A DNA stretch of 64,000 bases from JABCPE02 sp963516675 (GCA_963516675.1 CAUQBH010000005.1:1-64000), one strand, 5' to 3'; numbered from the stretch's first letter, positions 50,786 to 58,738 are shown. Notes: generated from the sequence alone by a model not told the origin. Made by a program: numbers and translations.

Positions 50786-52108
50786 TTAGATTGTATTTCT
50801 TTGGTTTTCTTTTTCTTTTCTTTCTTTTGATAGTTCTTTGAATACACTTGCTGAACTTATTACATAGTCTGCTGGGTCTTTCTTGATATAGTCAGAGAAT
50901 GTTTTTCCAGTCTTGTGTCCTGTTATTGCCATGATTATAGGAGTAGGTAATTTTGGGTTTCCGTAAAAGTTAGTAGCAAATGAACGGCGACAAGTGTGGG
51001 AGGAAATAAGATTGTATTTTTCAGTGTCTTTTATTTCATTTCTGTTCTCTTCCTCATTAAATACCAACCCTTTTACTATTTCGTTAATCCCTGCTAATTT
51101 ACAAACTTTTTTTATATACCTATTAAATAATGTGTCATTGCTACTCTTATCAGATGAGAATACGGGAGGAAAATCTCCATTATATTTGTTTAAAATCTCC
51201 TCTACTTCATCCATTAGTGGAATAGTTACCCTGCTCCCTGTTTTTTCTTGTGTTAGTTCTATAAATTTAAACTCTTCCCCCTCTATATCCGTTTTGGTAC
51301 AAATCATTTTTTTATTCATCCTCATAAGGTCAGAAATTCTTTGTCCAGTATAGCATCCTATTATGAACCAGTCCCTAGCGTGTTTTAGGTTTTCATTTCC
51401 TACAATAGGCATGTTTTTAACCTGTTTTAATTCATCAAAGTCCAAATATACTGAAATAGATTTAGCAGACGGAATAGACATTTTTATGATTTGTTTACTT
51501 ACGGACTTGTCGTTTTTGTAGGCATCCATTAAGACAGTCTTAATGTTTTTTAATAGTCTTTGGGTGGTGGATTCTGCTAATCGTCTATTTTTCTTAGTCA
51601 TCGCCCAATCCTTAAACTCAAGCATGGTTTTTGCGTCTATTTCTTCGATGAGGTATTTTTTCTTTTTGTATTGCTGAAACTCCTCAAACTTTTTTCCTGC
51701 CTCTTCTATTTTTTTATCAGTAGCCTTTTTGGTGCGGGTGTCCATTTCCCTATATTTTAGATAAGTTTTTAGATAGTTCATAAATATACTATCATCTGTT
51801 TCAGGGTCTTTGCGTCCAAAAAAATCATCTACTTTACTTTTTAACCAAGCATTAGAGAATATAATTCCTTTTGTGTAATCATTGTTATATTCTGTTTCTA
51901 TGTATACTGAAAGACTTTTTAACTTAGTTACAATGTTTTTATTTTCGGCATTGTTGGTTTTGGGTAGGTTGGTTGTTTTGTTCCAATCTTTGGAGTTAAT
52001 AGATAAGCCAGTGGAGACTCTTGGGTATACTCCCTTTGAGATAGAAAAACCTATTTGTATCACACTGTTTGTTTTGGATGAGCGTAAGAAATAACGAACG
52101 GTTGGCAT
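50786..52108 (-). CDS. int: Tyrosine recombinase (integrase) of the element
   Basis: This 440-residue site-specific recombinase has an N-terminal arm-binding domain, a SAM-like core-binding domain (about 105-200) and a catalytic domain with Arg257 (TGQRISDL), His371-x-x-Arg374 (SSHTCRRSF), His398 (ITGHKTG) and nucleophile Tyr407 (FSDYIKKD). It matches the Bacteroidota conjugative-transposon integrase type. It lies at the right end next to attR and is transcribed inward, the usual layout. Its target is the tRNA-Cys 3' end. Confidence 0.93.
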   Translation of the reverse strand: MPTVRYFLRSSKTNSVIQIGFSISKGVYPRVSTGLSINSKDWNKTTNLPKTNNAENKNIVTKLKSLSVYIETEYNNDYTKGIIFSNAWLKSKVDDFFGRKDPETDDSIFMNYLKTYLKYREMDTRTKKATDKKIEEAGKKFEEFQQYKKKKYLIEEIDAKTMLEFKDWAMTKKNRRLAESTTQRLLKNIKTVLMDAYKNDKSVSKQIIKMSIPSAKSISVYLDFDELKQVKNMPIVGNENLKHARDWFIIGCYTGQRISDLMRMNKKMICTKTDIEGEEFKFIELTQEKTGSRVTIPLMDEVEEILNKYNGDFPPVFSSDKSSNDTLFNRYIKKVCKLAGINEIVKGLVFNEEENRNEIKDTEKYNLISSHTCRRSFATNFYGNPKLPTPIIMAITGHKTGKTFSDYIKKDPADYVISSASVFKELSKERKEKENQRNTI

Positions 52109-52150
52109 AACTATAAAATTGTTTGAACAAATATATAGATTTATTTGATG

Positions 52151-52171
52151 TGTGACAACATGTGTGACAAC
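52151..52171 (+). repeat. Right arm-type repeats (2 x TGTGACAAC)
   Basis: TGTGACAAC occurs at 52151-52159 and 52163-52171, with the same 12-bp period and same orientation as at the left end. Confidence 0.6.
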
Positions 52172-52289
52172 CTTTTTGCATTTTTATGAAATTTATTGCA
52201 ATATCGTGCCACGATGAAAAACAACAAAATACCTATTTATAGGGTGTTTAAAGGTTTTTATAATTTTATTCGTTTTCATTGTTGTTGTT

Positions 52290-52305
52290 CGCTCGGAACC
52301 TCAAT
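52290..52305 (+). repeat. attR core repeat (right attachment site)
   Basis: An exact copy of the 16-bp attL core. It is what remains of the original tRNA-Cys 3' end beside the chromosome. Confidence 0.85.
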
Positions 52306-52308
52306 AAT

Positions 52309-52345
52309 AGCTCTAAGGAATTTTCTTAGAGCTGTTTATTTTTTT
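52309..52345 (+). terminator. Native terminator of tRNA-Cys, displaced by the element
   Basis: The 9-bp stem AGCTCTAAG / CTTAGAGCT followed by a T-rich tail begins 3 nt after attR. Before integration it would have directly followed the tRNA gene. Confidence 0.75.
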
Positions 52346-52509
52346 GAAAATCAACATTTTTTAAAAAACATGATTTTTATCATATAATCAGATAAAATAT
52401 TTTATAAAAAACGCAGTTATATCCCTAATGACTAAAAGAAACAAACATAATAGTAAAAAGTTTCTTTGTATTTAAAACTAAAACAATCAAAAATTTAAAT
52501 TATAACATT

Positions 52510-53259
52510 ATGAGAAAGGTTCTTTTATGTGGAGCTTTTTTAGCTCTCGCTGCGTGTTCAAGAGATGAGGAAGTTCAAATTCCTGATTCTAAACAAGCTC
52601 ACTGGGATTATGAAAACCCTAACTGGCATAATCAAGGGTATTCTGAGTGTGCGGGATTGGTTCAGTCACCGATTGATATCGTAACTACTGCAACTACAAA
52701 GGCAACGCTTCCTGCAATTACTTTTAATTATTCAGCATTTCCAGCTAAGGCTGTGAACAATGGGCACACTGTACAAATTAATACAGACGGAAAAAGTAGT
52801 ATTACCTACAATGGAGTTGCCTATAAACTTAAACAATTCCATTATCATGGACATAGTGAGCACTCTGTAGATGGGAAGTTCTCTCCACTTGAAGTGCATT
52901 TTGTTCACCAAAACGAAACTACAGGAGCTATCGTTATTTTAGGATTATTGATTAAAGGAGGAGGAGCAGATAATGCTCAGTTCGCACAGTATATCAATTC
53001 GTTCCCTAGTGTTAAGAATCAAGAAGTTACTACGACTAATATGATAGATCCATTGGCTATGTTGCCTACCAATAAAAAATACTATAATTATACAGGGTCA
53101 CTTACAACTCCACCTTGTTCACAAGGGATGAACTGGATAGTGTTCAAAGAAGTTCTTACAATTTCTGATGCACAACTTAAAAAGTTCACAGATTTGTATA
53201 ATCATAATTATAGACCGATTCAAAAAACAGGAAGTAGAACTGTTTTTGAGTCCTTATAA
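52510..53259 (+). CDS. Alpha-class carbonic anhydrase lipoprotein
   Basis: This 249-residue enzyme converts CO2 and bicarbonate. The lipobox LAAC ends the signal MRKVLLCGAFLALAAC. The alpha-class zinc histidines lie in QFHYHGHSEHSVDG and LEVHFVHQN, and the active-site Thr is in TGSLTTPPCSQGMNW. It is outer- or inner-membrane anchored and faces the periplasm. It begins 204 nt right of the mobile element and is a chromosomal gene. A strong terminator follows. Confidence 0.93.
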   Translation: MRKVLLCGAFLALAACSRDEEVQIPDSKQAHWDYENPNWHNQGYSECAGLVQSPIDIVTTATTKATLPAITFNYSAFPAKAVNNGHTVQINTDGKSSITYNGVAYKLKQFHYHGHSEHSVDGKFSPLEVHFVHQNETTGAIVILGLLIKGGGADNAQFAQYINSFPSVKNQEVTTTNMIDPLAMLPTNKKYYNYTGSLTTPPCSQGMNWIVFKEVLTISDAQLKKFTDLYNHNYRPIQKTGSRTVFESL

Positions 53260-53275
53260 TTAGGAAGAATAATTA

Positions 53276-53308
53276 AAAATCTCAAAGAATTTTCTTTGAG
53301 ATTTTTTT
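53276..53308 (+). terminator. Terminator after the carbonic anhydrase gene
   Basis: A perfect stem AAATCTCAAAG / CTTTGAGATTT with a 6-nt loop is followed by a T-run. Confidence 0.85.
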
Positions 53309-53360
53309 GATTTAATATATAAGGTAAAGAATAGAAATATATATTTTTTTATTTTTTTTC

Positions 53361-53388
53361 TTGATATTCAAAAAAATGATTATATTTG
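53361..53388 (+). promoter_or_regulatory. Promoter of tuf
   Basis: TTG (53361-53363), 17-nt spacer, TATATTTG (53381-53388). It lies 46 nt before the tuf start codon. Confidence 0.7.
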
Positions 53389-53433
53389 CACACTGAATTG
53401 AAAAAATAGTTTAAACATAAAATAATTTAAATC

Positions 53434-54621
53434 ATGGCAAAGGAAACGTTTAATCGTAGTAAACCGCACTTGAACATTGGTACAATTGGTCACGTTGACC
53501 ACGGTAAGACTACTTTGACTGCTGCAATATCTAAAGTATTGTCAGACAAAGGATTGGCTGAAAAGAGAGATTTCTCTGCAATTGATTCAGCTCCAGAAGA
53601 AAAAGAAAGAGGTATTACAATTAATACTTCACATATCGAATATGAAACAGAAAACAGACACTATGCCCATGTAGACTGTCCTGGTCACGCCGACTATGTT
53701 AAAAACATGGTAACTGGTGCTGCTCAAATGGATGGAGCTATCCTTGTGTGTGCTGCAACTGATGGGCCTATGCCACAAACGAGAGAGCATATCTTGCTTT
53801 GTCGTCAGGTAAATGTTCCAAGAATCGTTGTGTTCATGAACAAAGTGGATATGGTGGATGATCCAGAATTGTTAGAATTAGTAGAGCTTGAGTTGAGAGA
53901 TCTTCTTTCTTCTTATGAATATGATGGAGATAACTCTCCAGTCATCAAAGGTTCTGCTCTTGGTGCTCTTAATGGTGAGCCTAAATGGGTTGCTACAGTA
54001 GAAGAGTTGATGAATGCTGTAGATAACTGGATCGAGCAACCAGTAAGAGATCAAGATAAACCATTCTTGATGCCGATAGAAGATGTATTCTCTATTACAG
54101 GTAGAGGTACTGTAGCTACAGGTAGAATTGAGTCTGGTGTTATCAATACAGGTGATCCTGTAGATATCATTGGTATGGGTGCTGAAAAATTAACTTCTAC
54201 TGTAACAGGGGTAGAGATGTTTAGAAAAATCCTTGACAGAGGAGAGGCTGGAGATAATGTTGGTCTATTGTTGAGAGGTATCGAGAAAACTGATATCAGA
54301 AGAGGTATGGTTATCGCTAAACAAGGATCTGTAACTCCACACAAAAAATTCAAAGCAGAGGTTTATATCCTTTCTAAAGAAGAAGGAGGAAGACACACTC
54401 CATTCCACAACAAATATCGTCCTCAGTTCTATGTAAGAACAACGGATGTTACAGGTGAGATCTTCTTACCAGATGGTGTAGAAATGGTAATGCCTGGTGA
54501 TAACTTGACTATTACAGTAGAATTGTTACAACCAATCGCTCTTAATGTAGGTCTTAGATTTGCGATTAGAGAAGGAGGTAGAACAGTAGGTGCTGGTCAG
54601 GTAACTGAAATTTTAGACTAA
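53434..54621 (+). CDS. tuf: Elongation factor Tu
   Basis: This 395-residue GTPase brings aminoacyl-tRNA to the ribosome. The G motifs are clear: GHVDHGKT (P-loop, about 18-25), DCPGHADYV and NKVDMVDD. Three-domain length is standard. It is transcribed alone and followed by a long hairpin and the tRNA-Trp/secE/nusG cluster, a common bacterial order. Confidence 0.98.
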   Translation: MAKETFNRSKPHLNIGTIGHVDHGKTTLTAAISKVLSDKGLAEKRDFSAIDSAPEEKERGITINTSHIEYETENRHYAHVDCPGHADYVKNMVTGAAQMDGAILVCAATDGPMPQTREHILLCRQVNVPRIVVFMNKVDMVDDPELLELVELELRDLLSSYEYDGDNSPVIKGSALGALNGEPKWVATVEELMNAVDNWIEQPVRDQDKPFLMPIEDVFSITGRGTVATGRIESGVINTGDPVDIIGMGAEKLTSTVTGVEMFRKILDRGEAGDNVGLLLRGIEKTDIRRGMVIAKQGSVTPHKKFKAEVYILSKEEGGRHTPFHNKYRPQFYVRTTDVTGEIFLPDGVEMVMPGDNLTITVELLQPIALNVGLRFAIREGGRTVGAGQVTEILD

Positions 54622-54638
54622 TCATTTAGTATAAATAA

Positions 54639-54674
54639 AGTTTTCCCGGAAGGGAGCTTTCGGGAAAACTTTTT
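54639..54674 (+). terminator. Terminator after tuf
   Basis: A 10-bp stem AGTTTTCCCG / CGGGAAAACT with a 12-nt, partly paired loop is followed by TTTT. It sits 17 nt before the tRNA-Trp gene. Confidence 0.75.
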
Positions 54675-54691
54675 AAATTTAAAATTAAACT

Positions 54692-54762
54692 ACGGGCATC
54701 GTCCAATGGTAGGATACCGGTCTCCAAAACCGTTGATCTGGGTTCGAATCCTAGTGCCCGTG
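54692..54762 (+). tRNA. tRNA-Trp (CCA)
   Basis: Acceptor ACGGGCA/TGCCCGT, anticodon arm CCGGT..ACCGT(T) with loop CTCCAAA (anticodon CCA), T arm CTGGG..TTCGAAT..CCTAG, discriminator G. CCA end is not encoded. It precedes secE, as in many bacteria. Confidence 0.95.
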
Positions 54763-54843
54763 CAAATTTAGACTAAGGTATATTTTATTTATTGTGTAAT
54801 CATAGATGGGATTTCCTTAGTTTTTTCTTATTGGTGATATATT

Positions 54844-55047
54844 ATGAGTTTAATAAGTTTTGTTAAAGATTCTTTTTTAGAGTTTAGAGAAAAGGTTGAG
54901 TGGCTGAAGTGGAAAGAATTGCAGTCTTCTGCAGTTATTGTGGCTGTATCTACATTGATATTGGCCTTATTTACATTCGGGGTAGATAGCCTTTTTAGTA
55001 TATCAATCAAGAATTTGTATTCGTTGTTTATAGGATTTTTTAACTAA
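54844..55047 (+). CDS. secE: Preprotein translocase subunit SecE
   Basis: This 67-residue protein is the short bacterial SecE with a cytoplasmic amphipathic start (FVKDSFLEFREKVEWLKW) and one membrane helix (AVIVAVSTLILALFTFGV). SecE stabilises the SecY channel. It is followed by nusG after 10 nt. Confidence 0.93.
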   Translation: MSLISFVKDSFLEFREKVEWLKWKELQSSAVIVAVSTLILALFTFGVDSLFSISIKNLYSLFIGFFN

Positions 55048-55057
55048 AAAATTTCTC

Positions 55058-55600
55058 ATGGAAGAATTAAAATGGTATGTGCTGAAAGCCGTTAGTGGTC
55101 AGGAAAATAAAGTAAAATCCTATATAGAAACTGAAGTTAGAAGATTAGGGTATGAGTCTTTTGTTACTCAAGTTGTGATTCCTACAGAAAAGGTAGCACA
55201 GATGAAAAATGGAAAAAAAGTCTTTAAGGAGAGACCTTATTATCCAGGATATCTTATGGTAGAGGCTAATCTTATGGGGGAAATTCCACACATGATTAAG
55301 AATATACCAGGGGTTATTTCATTTTTGAGTTTAACGAAAGGAGGAGATCCTGTTCCTATGAGGCCTGCGGAAGTTAATAGAATGCTAGGGAAAATAGATG
55401 AACTTTCTGAATTTGCGGTGGATGTAGAGATTCCTTTTGTTGTAGGAGAAAATGTGAAAGTTATAGATGGGCCATTTAACGGATTCAATGGTTCTATTGA
55501 GAAAATCCATGAAGATAAGAAAAAATTAGAAGTTAAAGTTAGAATATTTGGAAGGGAAACACCATTAGAACTAAGCTACATGCAAGTAGAAAAACTTTAA
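55058..55600 (+). CDS. nusG: Transcription termination/antitermination factor NusG
   Basis: This 180-residue protein has an NGN domain (1-115: KWYVLKAVSGQENKVKSYIE, YYPGYLMVEA) and a KOW domain (about 128-180: GENVKVIDGPFNGFNGSIEKI). NusG binds RNA polymerase and ribosomal S10. It ends the secE-nusG unit: a terminator and a new promoter separate it from rplK, although these genes are often joined in other bacteria. Confidence 0.96.
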   Translation: MEELKWYVLKAVSGQENKVKSYIETEVRRLGYESFVTQVVIPTEKVAQMKNGKKVFKERPYYPGYLMVEANLMGEIPHMIKNIPGVISFLSLTKGGDPVPMRPAEVNRMLGKIDELSEFAVDVEIPFVVGENVKVIDGPFNGFNGSIEKIHEDKKKLEVKVRIFGRETPLELSYMQVEKL

Positions 55601-55611
55601 TTAAAATACAG

Positions 55612-55637
55612 CCACTCTTTTGGAGTGGTTTTTTTAT
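55612..55637 (+). terminator. Terminator after nusG
   Basis: The short hairpin CCACTC / GAGTGG is followed by a run of Ts, 12 nt past the nusG stop. Confidence 0.75.
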
Positions 55638-55666
55638 GGATATTTAGAATAAAAAGTAAATTTATT

Positions 55667-55697
55667 TTTGTAGATAAGAAATAAATTTATAATTTTG
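55667..55697 (+). promoter_or_regulatory. Promoter of the rplKAJL operon
   Basis: TTTG (55667-55670), 19-nt spacer, TAATTTTG (55690-55697); a full consensus match. Confidence 0.75.
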
Positions 55698-55703
55698 CAG
55701 TCC

Positions 55704-55812
55704 GTAAATGGAGCTGAAATGTTCAGGTGAGAAGGATGTTTTATCTATTCATTTACAGATTTATAAAATGCTTCCACATTTTTATATTTTTAATTTATTT
55801 TAATAAAGAAAC
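55704..55812 (+). promoter_or_regulatory. Structured rplK leader, possible L1 autoregulatory site
   Basis: The leader has an outer stem GTAAATG (55704-55710) / CATTTAC (55750-55756) enclosing a hairpin CTGAA (55714-55718) / TTCAG (55722-55726) and a purine-rich strand GGTGAGAAGGATG. L1 controls the rplK-rplA mRNA through a structure mimicking its 23S site in other bacteria. The link to L1 here is inference. Confidence 0.45.
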
Positions 55813-56253
55813 ATGGCAAAGAAAGTCTTTAAAATGGTAAAACTTCAAGTGAAAGGAGGGGCAGCAAACCCTTCTCCACCAGTAGGTCCAGCATTGGGTT
55901 CTGCAGGGGTGAACATTATGGAGTTTTGTAAACAATTTAATGGAAGAACGCAAGATAAGCCAGGTCAAATCCTTCCTGTAGTAATTACAGTTTATGAGGA
56001 TAAATCTTTCGAATTTATCATTAAAACACCTCCAGCAGCGGTTCAGCTTTTAGAGGCGTCTAAGGTAAAGAAAGGATCTGGGGAGCCTAACAGAAACAAA
56101 GTAGGTTCTGTAACTTGGGAGCAAGTACAAAAAATAGCTGAAGATAAAATGGCAGATCTTAACTGCTTTACGATAGATTCAGCTTTGAGTATGGTTGCTG
56201 GTACAGCAAGATCAATGGGATTAAAAGTAACAGGAACGAAACCTAACGCTTAA
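55813..56253 (+). CDS. rplK: 50S ribosomal protein L11
   Basis: This 146-residue protein builds the GTPase-associated centre. The N-terminal KLQVKGGAANPSPPVGPALGSAGVN segment (shown in parts) and the C-terminal RNA-binding DLNCFTIDSALSMVAGTARSMG are typical. It is first in the rplKAJL operon and is followed 10 nt later by rplA. Confidence 0.97.
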   Translation: MAKKVFKMVKLQVKGGAANPSPPVGPALGSAGVNIMEFCKQFNGRTQDKPGQILPVVITVYEDKSFEFIIKTPPAAVQLLEASKVKKGSGEPNRNKVGSVTWEQVQKIAEDKMADLNCFTIDSALSMVAGTARSMGLKVTGTKPNA

Positions 56254-56263
56254 AAATTAAGGA

Positions 56264-56956
56264 ATGGCAAAATTAACTAAAAAGCAAAAGGAAGCTGTAG
56301 CTAAGCTAGAAAAAAATAAGGCATATAGCCTTGAAGAAGCTTCAGCCTTAGTAAAAGAAGTAAATACAGCAAAATTTGATGCTTCTGTAGATATCGCTGT
56401 GAGATTAGGTGTAGATCCTCGTAAAGCTAATCAAATGGTAAGAGGAGTAGTTTCTCTTCCTCATGGAACGGGTAAAGACATCCGTGTATTGGCTTTGGTT
56501 ACTCCTGATAAAGAAGCAGAAGCAAAAGCTGCTGGTGCTGACCATGTAGGTCTAGATGAGTACTTAGAAAAAATCAAAAATGGTTGGACAGATGTAGATG
56601 TTATTGTTACTATGCCAGCTGTAATGGGTAAACTAGGTCCATTGGGTAGAGTATTGGGTCCAAGAGGTCTAATGCCAAACCCTAAGTCTGGAACAGTTAC
56701 TATGGAAGTAGGTAAAGCAGTAGCAGAGGTGAAATCAGGTAAAATTGATTTCAAAGTGGATAAATATGGTATTGTACATGCAGGTATTGGTAAAGTATCT
56801 TTCGATGCAGATAAGATTAGAGAGAATGCACAAGAGCTTATTCAGGCTTTAATCAAATTAAAACCAACTGCAGCAAAAGGAACTTATGTGAAGAGTATTT
56901 ACCTTTCTTCTACAATGAGTCCAGGTATTGCTATCGATACTAAATCTGTAAACTAA
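56264..56956 (+). CDS. rplA: 50S ribosomal protein L1
   Basis: This 230-residue protein forms the L1 stalk and represses its own operon in many bacteria. Characteristic segments are DVDVIVTMPAVMGKLGPLG and RGLMPNPKSGTVT. It lies between rplK and rplJ with 10- and 13-nt gaps. Confidence 0.97.
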   Translation: MAKLTKKQKEAVAKLEKNKAYSLEEASALVKEVNTAKFDASVDIAVRLGVDPRKANQMVRGVVSLPHGTGKDIRVLALVTPDKEAEAKAAGADHVGLDEYLEKIKNGWTDVDVIVTMPAVMGKLGPLGRVLGPRGLMPNPKSGTVTMEVGKAVAEVKSGKIDFKVDKYGIVHAGIGKVSFDADKIRENAQELIQALIKLKPTAAKGTYVKSIYLSSTMSPGIAIDTKSVN

Positions 56957-56969
56957 AATCTGAAAGACA

Positions 56970-57527
56970 ATGACAAAAGAAGAAAAAGTATTAGTAATAC
57001 AAGAATTAAAAGAATTGTTACAAGATGCCAAAGTGGTTTATGTAGCAAATCTTGAAGGAATGAATGCTGCTGCTACTTCAGATTTTAGAAGACAAGCATT
57101 TAAAAGTAATGTTACGCTTAGAGTTGTAAAAAATACATTGCTTCAAAAAGCGATGGAACAAGTGGAGGGAGTAGATTACTCAGAAATGTTCTCTACATTC
57201 AAAGGAAACTCTGCATTGATGGTAGCAGAAGTAGCAAACGCTCCTGCAAAACTTATCAAGAATTTCAGAAAGAATGGAGAATTCCCTGCTTTGAAATCAG
57301 CTTATTTGCAAGAAACTTTCTATATTGGTGATAACCAGTTAGATACTCTAGCGAACATCAAGTCTAAAGAAGAGATGATAGGAGAAATCATAGGATTGCT
57401 TCAATCTCCAATCAGAAACTTGATTTCTGCATTGCAAAACAAACCAGAGGTCGCAGAAGCAAAAGCAGAAGCTCCTGTGGCAGAAGAACCAAAAGAAGAG
57501 CCTGCATCTGAAGAAGGAGCAGAGTAA
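56970..57527 (+). CDS. rplJ: 50S ribosomal protein L10
   Basis: This 185-residue protein anchors L7/L12 dimers. The N-terminal domain (VVYVANLEGMNAAATSDFRR, VVKNTLLQKAM) binds rRNA; the C-terminal helix (residues 140-170) binds L7/L12. The tail is Ala/Glu-rich (EAPVAEEPKEEP), common in Bacteroidota. A 76-nt gap precedes rplL. Confidence 0.96.
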   Translation: MTKEEKVLVIQELKELLQDAKVVYVANLEGMNAAATSDFRRQAFKSNVTLRVVKNTLLQKAMEQVEGVDYSEMFSTFKGNSALMVAEVANAPAKLIKNFRKNGEFPALKSAYLQETFYIGDNQLDTLANIKSKEEMIGEIIGLLQSPIRNLISALQNKPEVAEAKAEAPVAEEPKEEPASEEGAE

Positions 57528-57603
57528 TCTTTGGTCTTCACTGAGTAAAATAGACACTCAATAAAATTAAAATAAATCGTTCAACAATTAAAACATTAGA
57601 AAA

Positions 57604-57975
57604 ATGTCAGATTTAAAAAAATTAGCGGAAACGCTTGTTAGCTTAACAGTAAAAGATGTAAATGAATTAGCTACTATTCTTAAAGAAGAGTACGGAATCG
57701 AGCCAGCTGCTGCTGCAGTAGTAGTATCTGGTGCTGCTGGTGGAGGTGCTGCAGCTGAGGAAAAATCAGAATTTGATGTAATCCTTAAAAATGCAGGTGC
57801 TTCTAAATTAGCTGTAGTTAAGTTGGTTAAAGACTTAACAGGTGCTGGTCTTAAAGAAGCTAAAGACATCGTAGATGGTGCTCCAGCTCCAGTAAAAACA
57901 GGAGTTCCAAAAGACGAAGCAGAAGCTCTTAAAAAGCAATTAGAAGAAGCTGGTGCTGAAGTAGAATTGAAGTAA
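57604..57975 (+). CDS. rplL: 50S ribosomal protein L7/L12
   Basis: This 123-residue acidic stalk protein has the dimerising N-terminal helix, the Ala/Gly hinge (GAAGGGAAAEE) and the factor-binding C-terminal domain (KSEFDVILKNAGASKLAVVK, LKEAKDIVDGAPAPVK). It ends the operon at a strong terminator; rpoB, normally next, is absent. Confidence 0.97.
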   Translation: MSDLKKLAETLVSLTVKDVNELATILKEEYGIEPAAAAVVVSGAAGGGAAAEEKSEFDVILKNAGASKLAVVKLVKDLTGAGLKEAKDIVDGAPAPVKTGVPKDEAEALKKQLEEAGAEVELK

Positions 57976-57995
57976 TTATTAAATTACAATAACAA

Positions 57996-58026
57996 AAAAA
58001 GCTGTTTCAAAATGAAACAGCTTTTT
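57996..58026. terminator. Bidirectional terminator after rplL
   Basis: A 13-bp stem AAAAAGCTGTTTC / GAAACAGCTTTTT with a 5-nt loop separates rplL from the convergent DedA gene. Confidence 0.85.
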
Positions 58027-58060
58027 ATTTTTCTACTAATTAAGAATAAATTTAAAAGGA

Positions 58061-58714
58061 TTATTTTTTTAAGGCTTTGATTAGAACAGGAGCTGTTGTC
58101 ACTACAATCAGTCCAATGATAATGTATTCCAAATGTTTTTTCAAATCAATTCCGAACTGGTCGATAAAAAGTTTATCCAAATAATGTCCAGCAAAAATCA
58201 GTGAAAAAGACCATAAAAATCCACCTATAATATTATATAAAAAGAATTTTTTGCTATCCATTTTTACTATGCCCGCCACAATAGGAGCGAAGGTTCTAAT
58301 CATGGGTAAAAATCTTGCAATGATGATAGCCATCGCTCCGTTTTCTTCGTAAAATTGCTGGGCTTTCAGCAGGTAACTTCTTTTAAAGAAAAAAGATTCT
58401 TTCTTATGATAAAGTTTCTGACCACTTTTTGAGCCAAACCAATATCCTACTGAATCGCCAAGAATGGCAGCAATACCTACAGTAGCAGCTAAAATCGTAG
58501 TATTGAGAAGGTCGCTCCCTGTTTCTCCAAAGGTTTCACTAATAATCGTAGTGGAATAAATCCCAGAAATGAATAACAGGCTGTCCCCAGGCAGGAAGAA
58601 TCCGAAGAACAATCCCGATTCTGCAAATACGATGAGGAGAACCAGCCAAAAACCGCCCAATTTAATGTAAAATTCAGGGTTTACTAAATCTTTCCAACTT
58701 TCAAAATGTTCCAT
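58061..58714 (-). CDS. DedA/SNARE-associated family membrane protein
   Basis: This 217-residue protein matches the DedA family of inner-membrane proteins, which flip or recycle undecaprenyl phosphate and phospholipids. It has the motifs FFLPGDSLLFISG and GAMAIIIARFLPMIRTFAPIVAG, with conserved Arg in the second re-entrant segment. About five hydrophobic segments are seen. It is placed where rpoB would usually be. Confidence 0.9.
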   Translation of the reverse strand: MEHFESWKDLVNPEFYIKLGGFWLVLLIVFAESGLFFGFFLPGDSLLFISGIYSTTIISETFGETGSDLLNTTILAATVGIAAILGDSVGYWFGSKSGQKLYHKKESFFFKRSYLLKAQQFYEENGAMAIIIARFLPMIRTFAPIVAGIVKMDSKKFFLYNIIGGFLWSFSLIFAGHYLDKLFIDQFGIDLKKHLEYIIIGLIVVTTAPVLIKALKK

Positions 58715-58730
58715 AAAATCTAATAATCAA

Positions 58731-58738
58731 CAAAGATA
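58731..58738 (-). promoter_or_regulatory. -7 box for the DedA gene
   Basis: The minus strand reads TATCTTTG, 16 nt before the start codon. Confidence 0.5.

Larger units (their letters stand above)
44842..52305. mobile_element. Integrative element in tRNA-Cys (about 7.5 kb)
   Basis: The element is bounded by an identical 16-bp sequence (CGCTCGGAACCTCAAT) at the tRNA-Cys 3' end and at 52290-52305. It encodes a tyrosine integrase at its right end, a Fic protein, two small HTH proteins of excisionase type, a putative replication initiator and two secreted cargo proteins. Its DNA is more AT-rich than the flanks, apart from two GC-rich structured islands. No conjugation, capsid or relaxase genes were recognised, so it is at most mobilisable, or a replicating integrative plasmid/satellite. 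Confidence 0.85.
52109..52509. other. Region holding attR and the displaced tRNA-Cys terminator
   Basis: Between integrase and carbonic anhydrase there is no protein gene. It holds right arm repeats (52151-52171), attR (52290-52305), a strong terminator (52309-52345), then AT-rich DNA with a possible variant -7 box TTTCTTTG (52459-52466 region) before the carbonic anhydrase gene. Confidence 0.55.
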
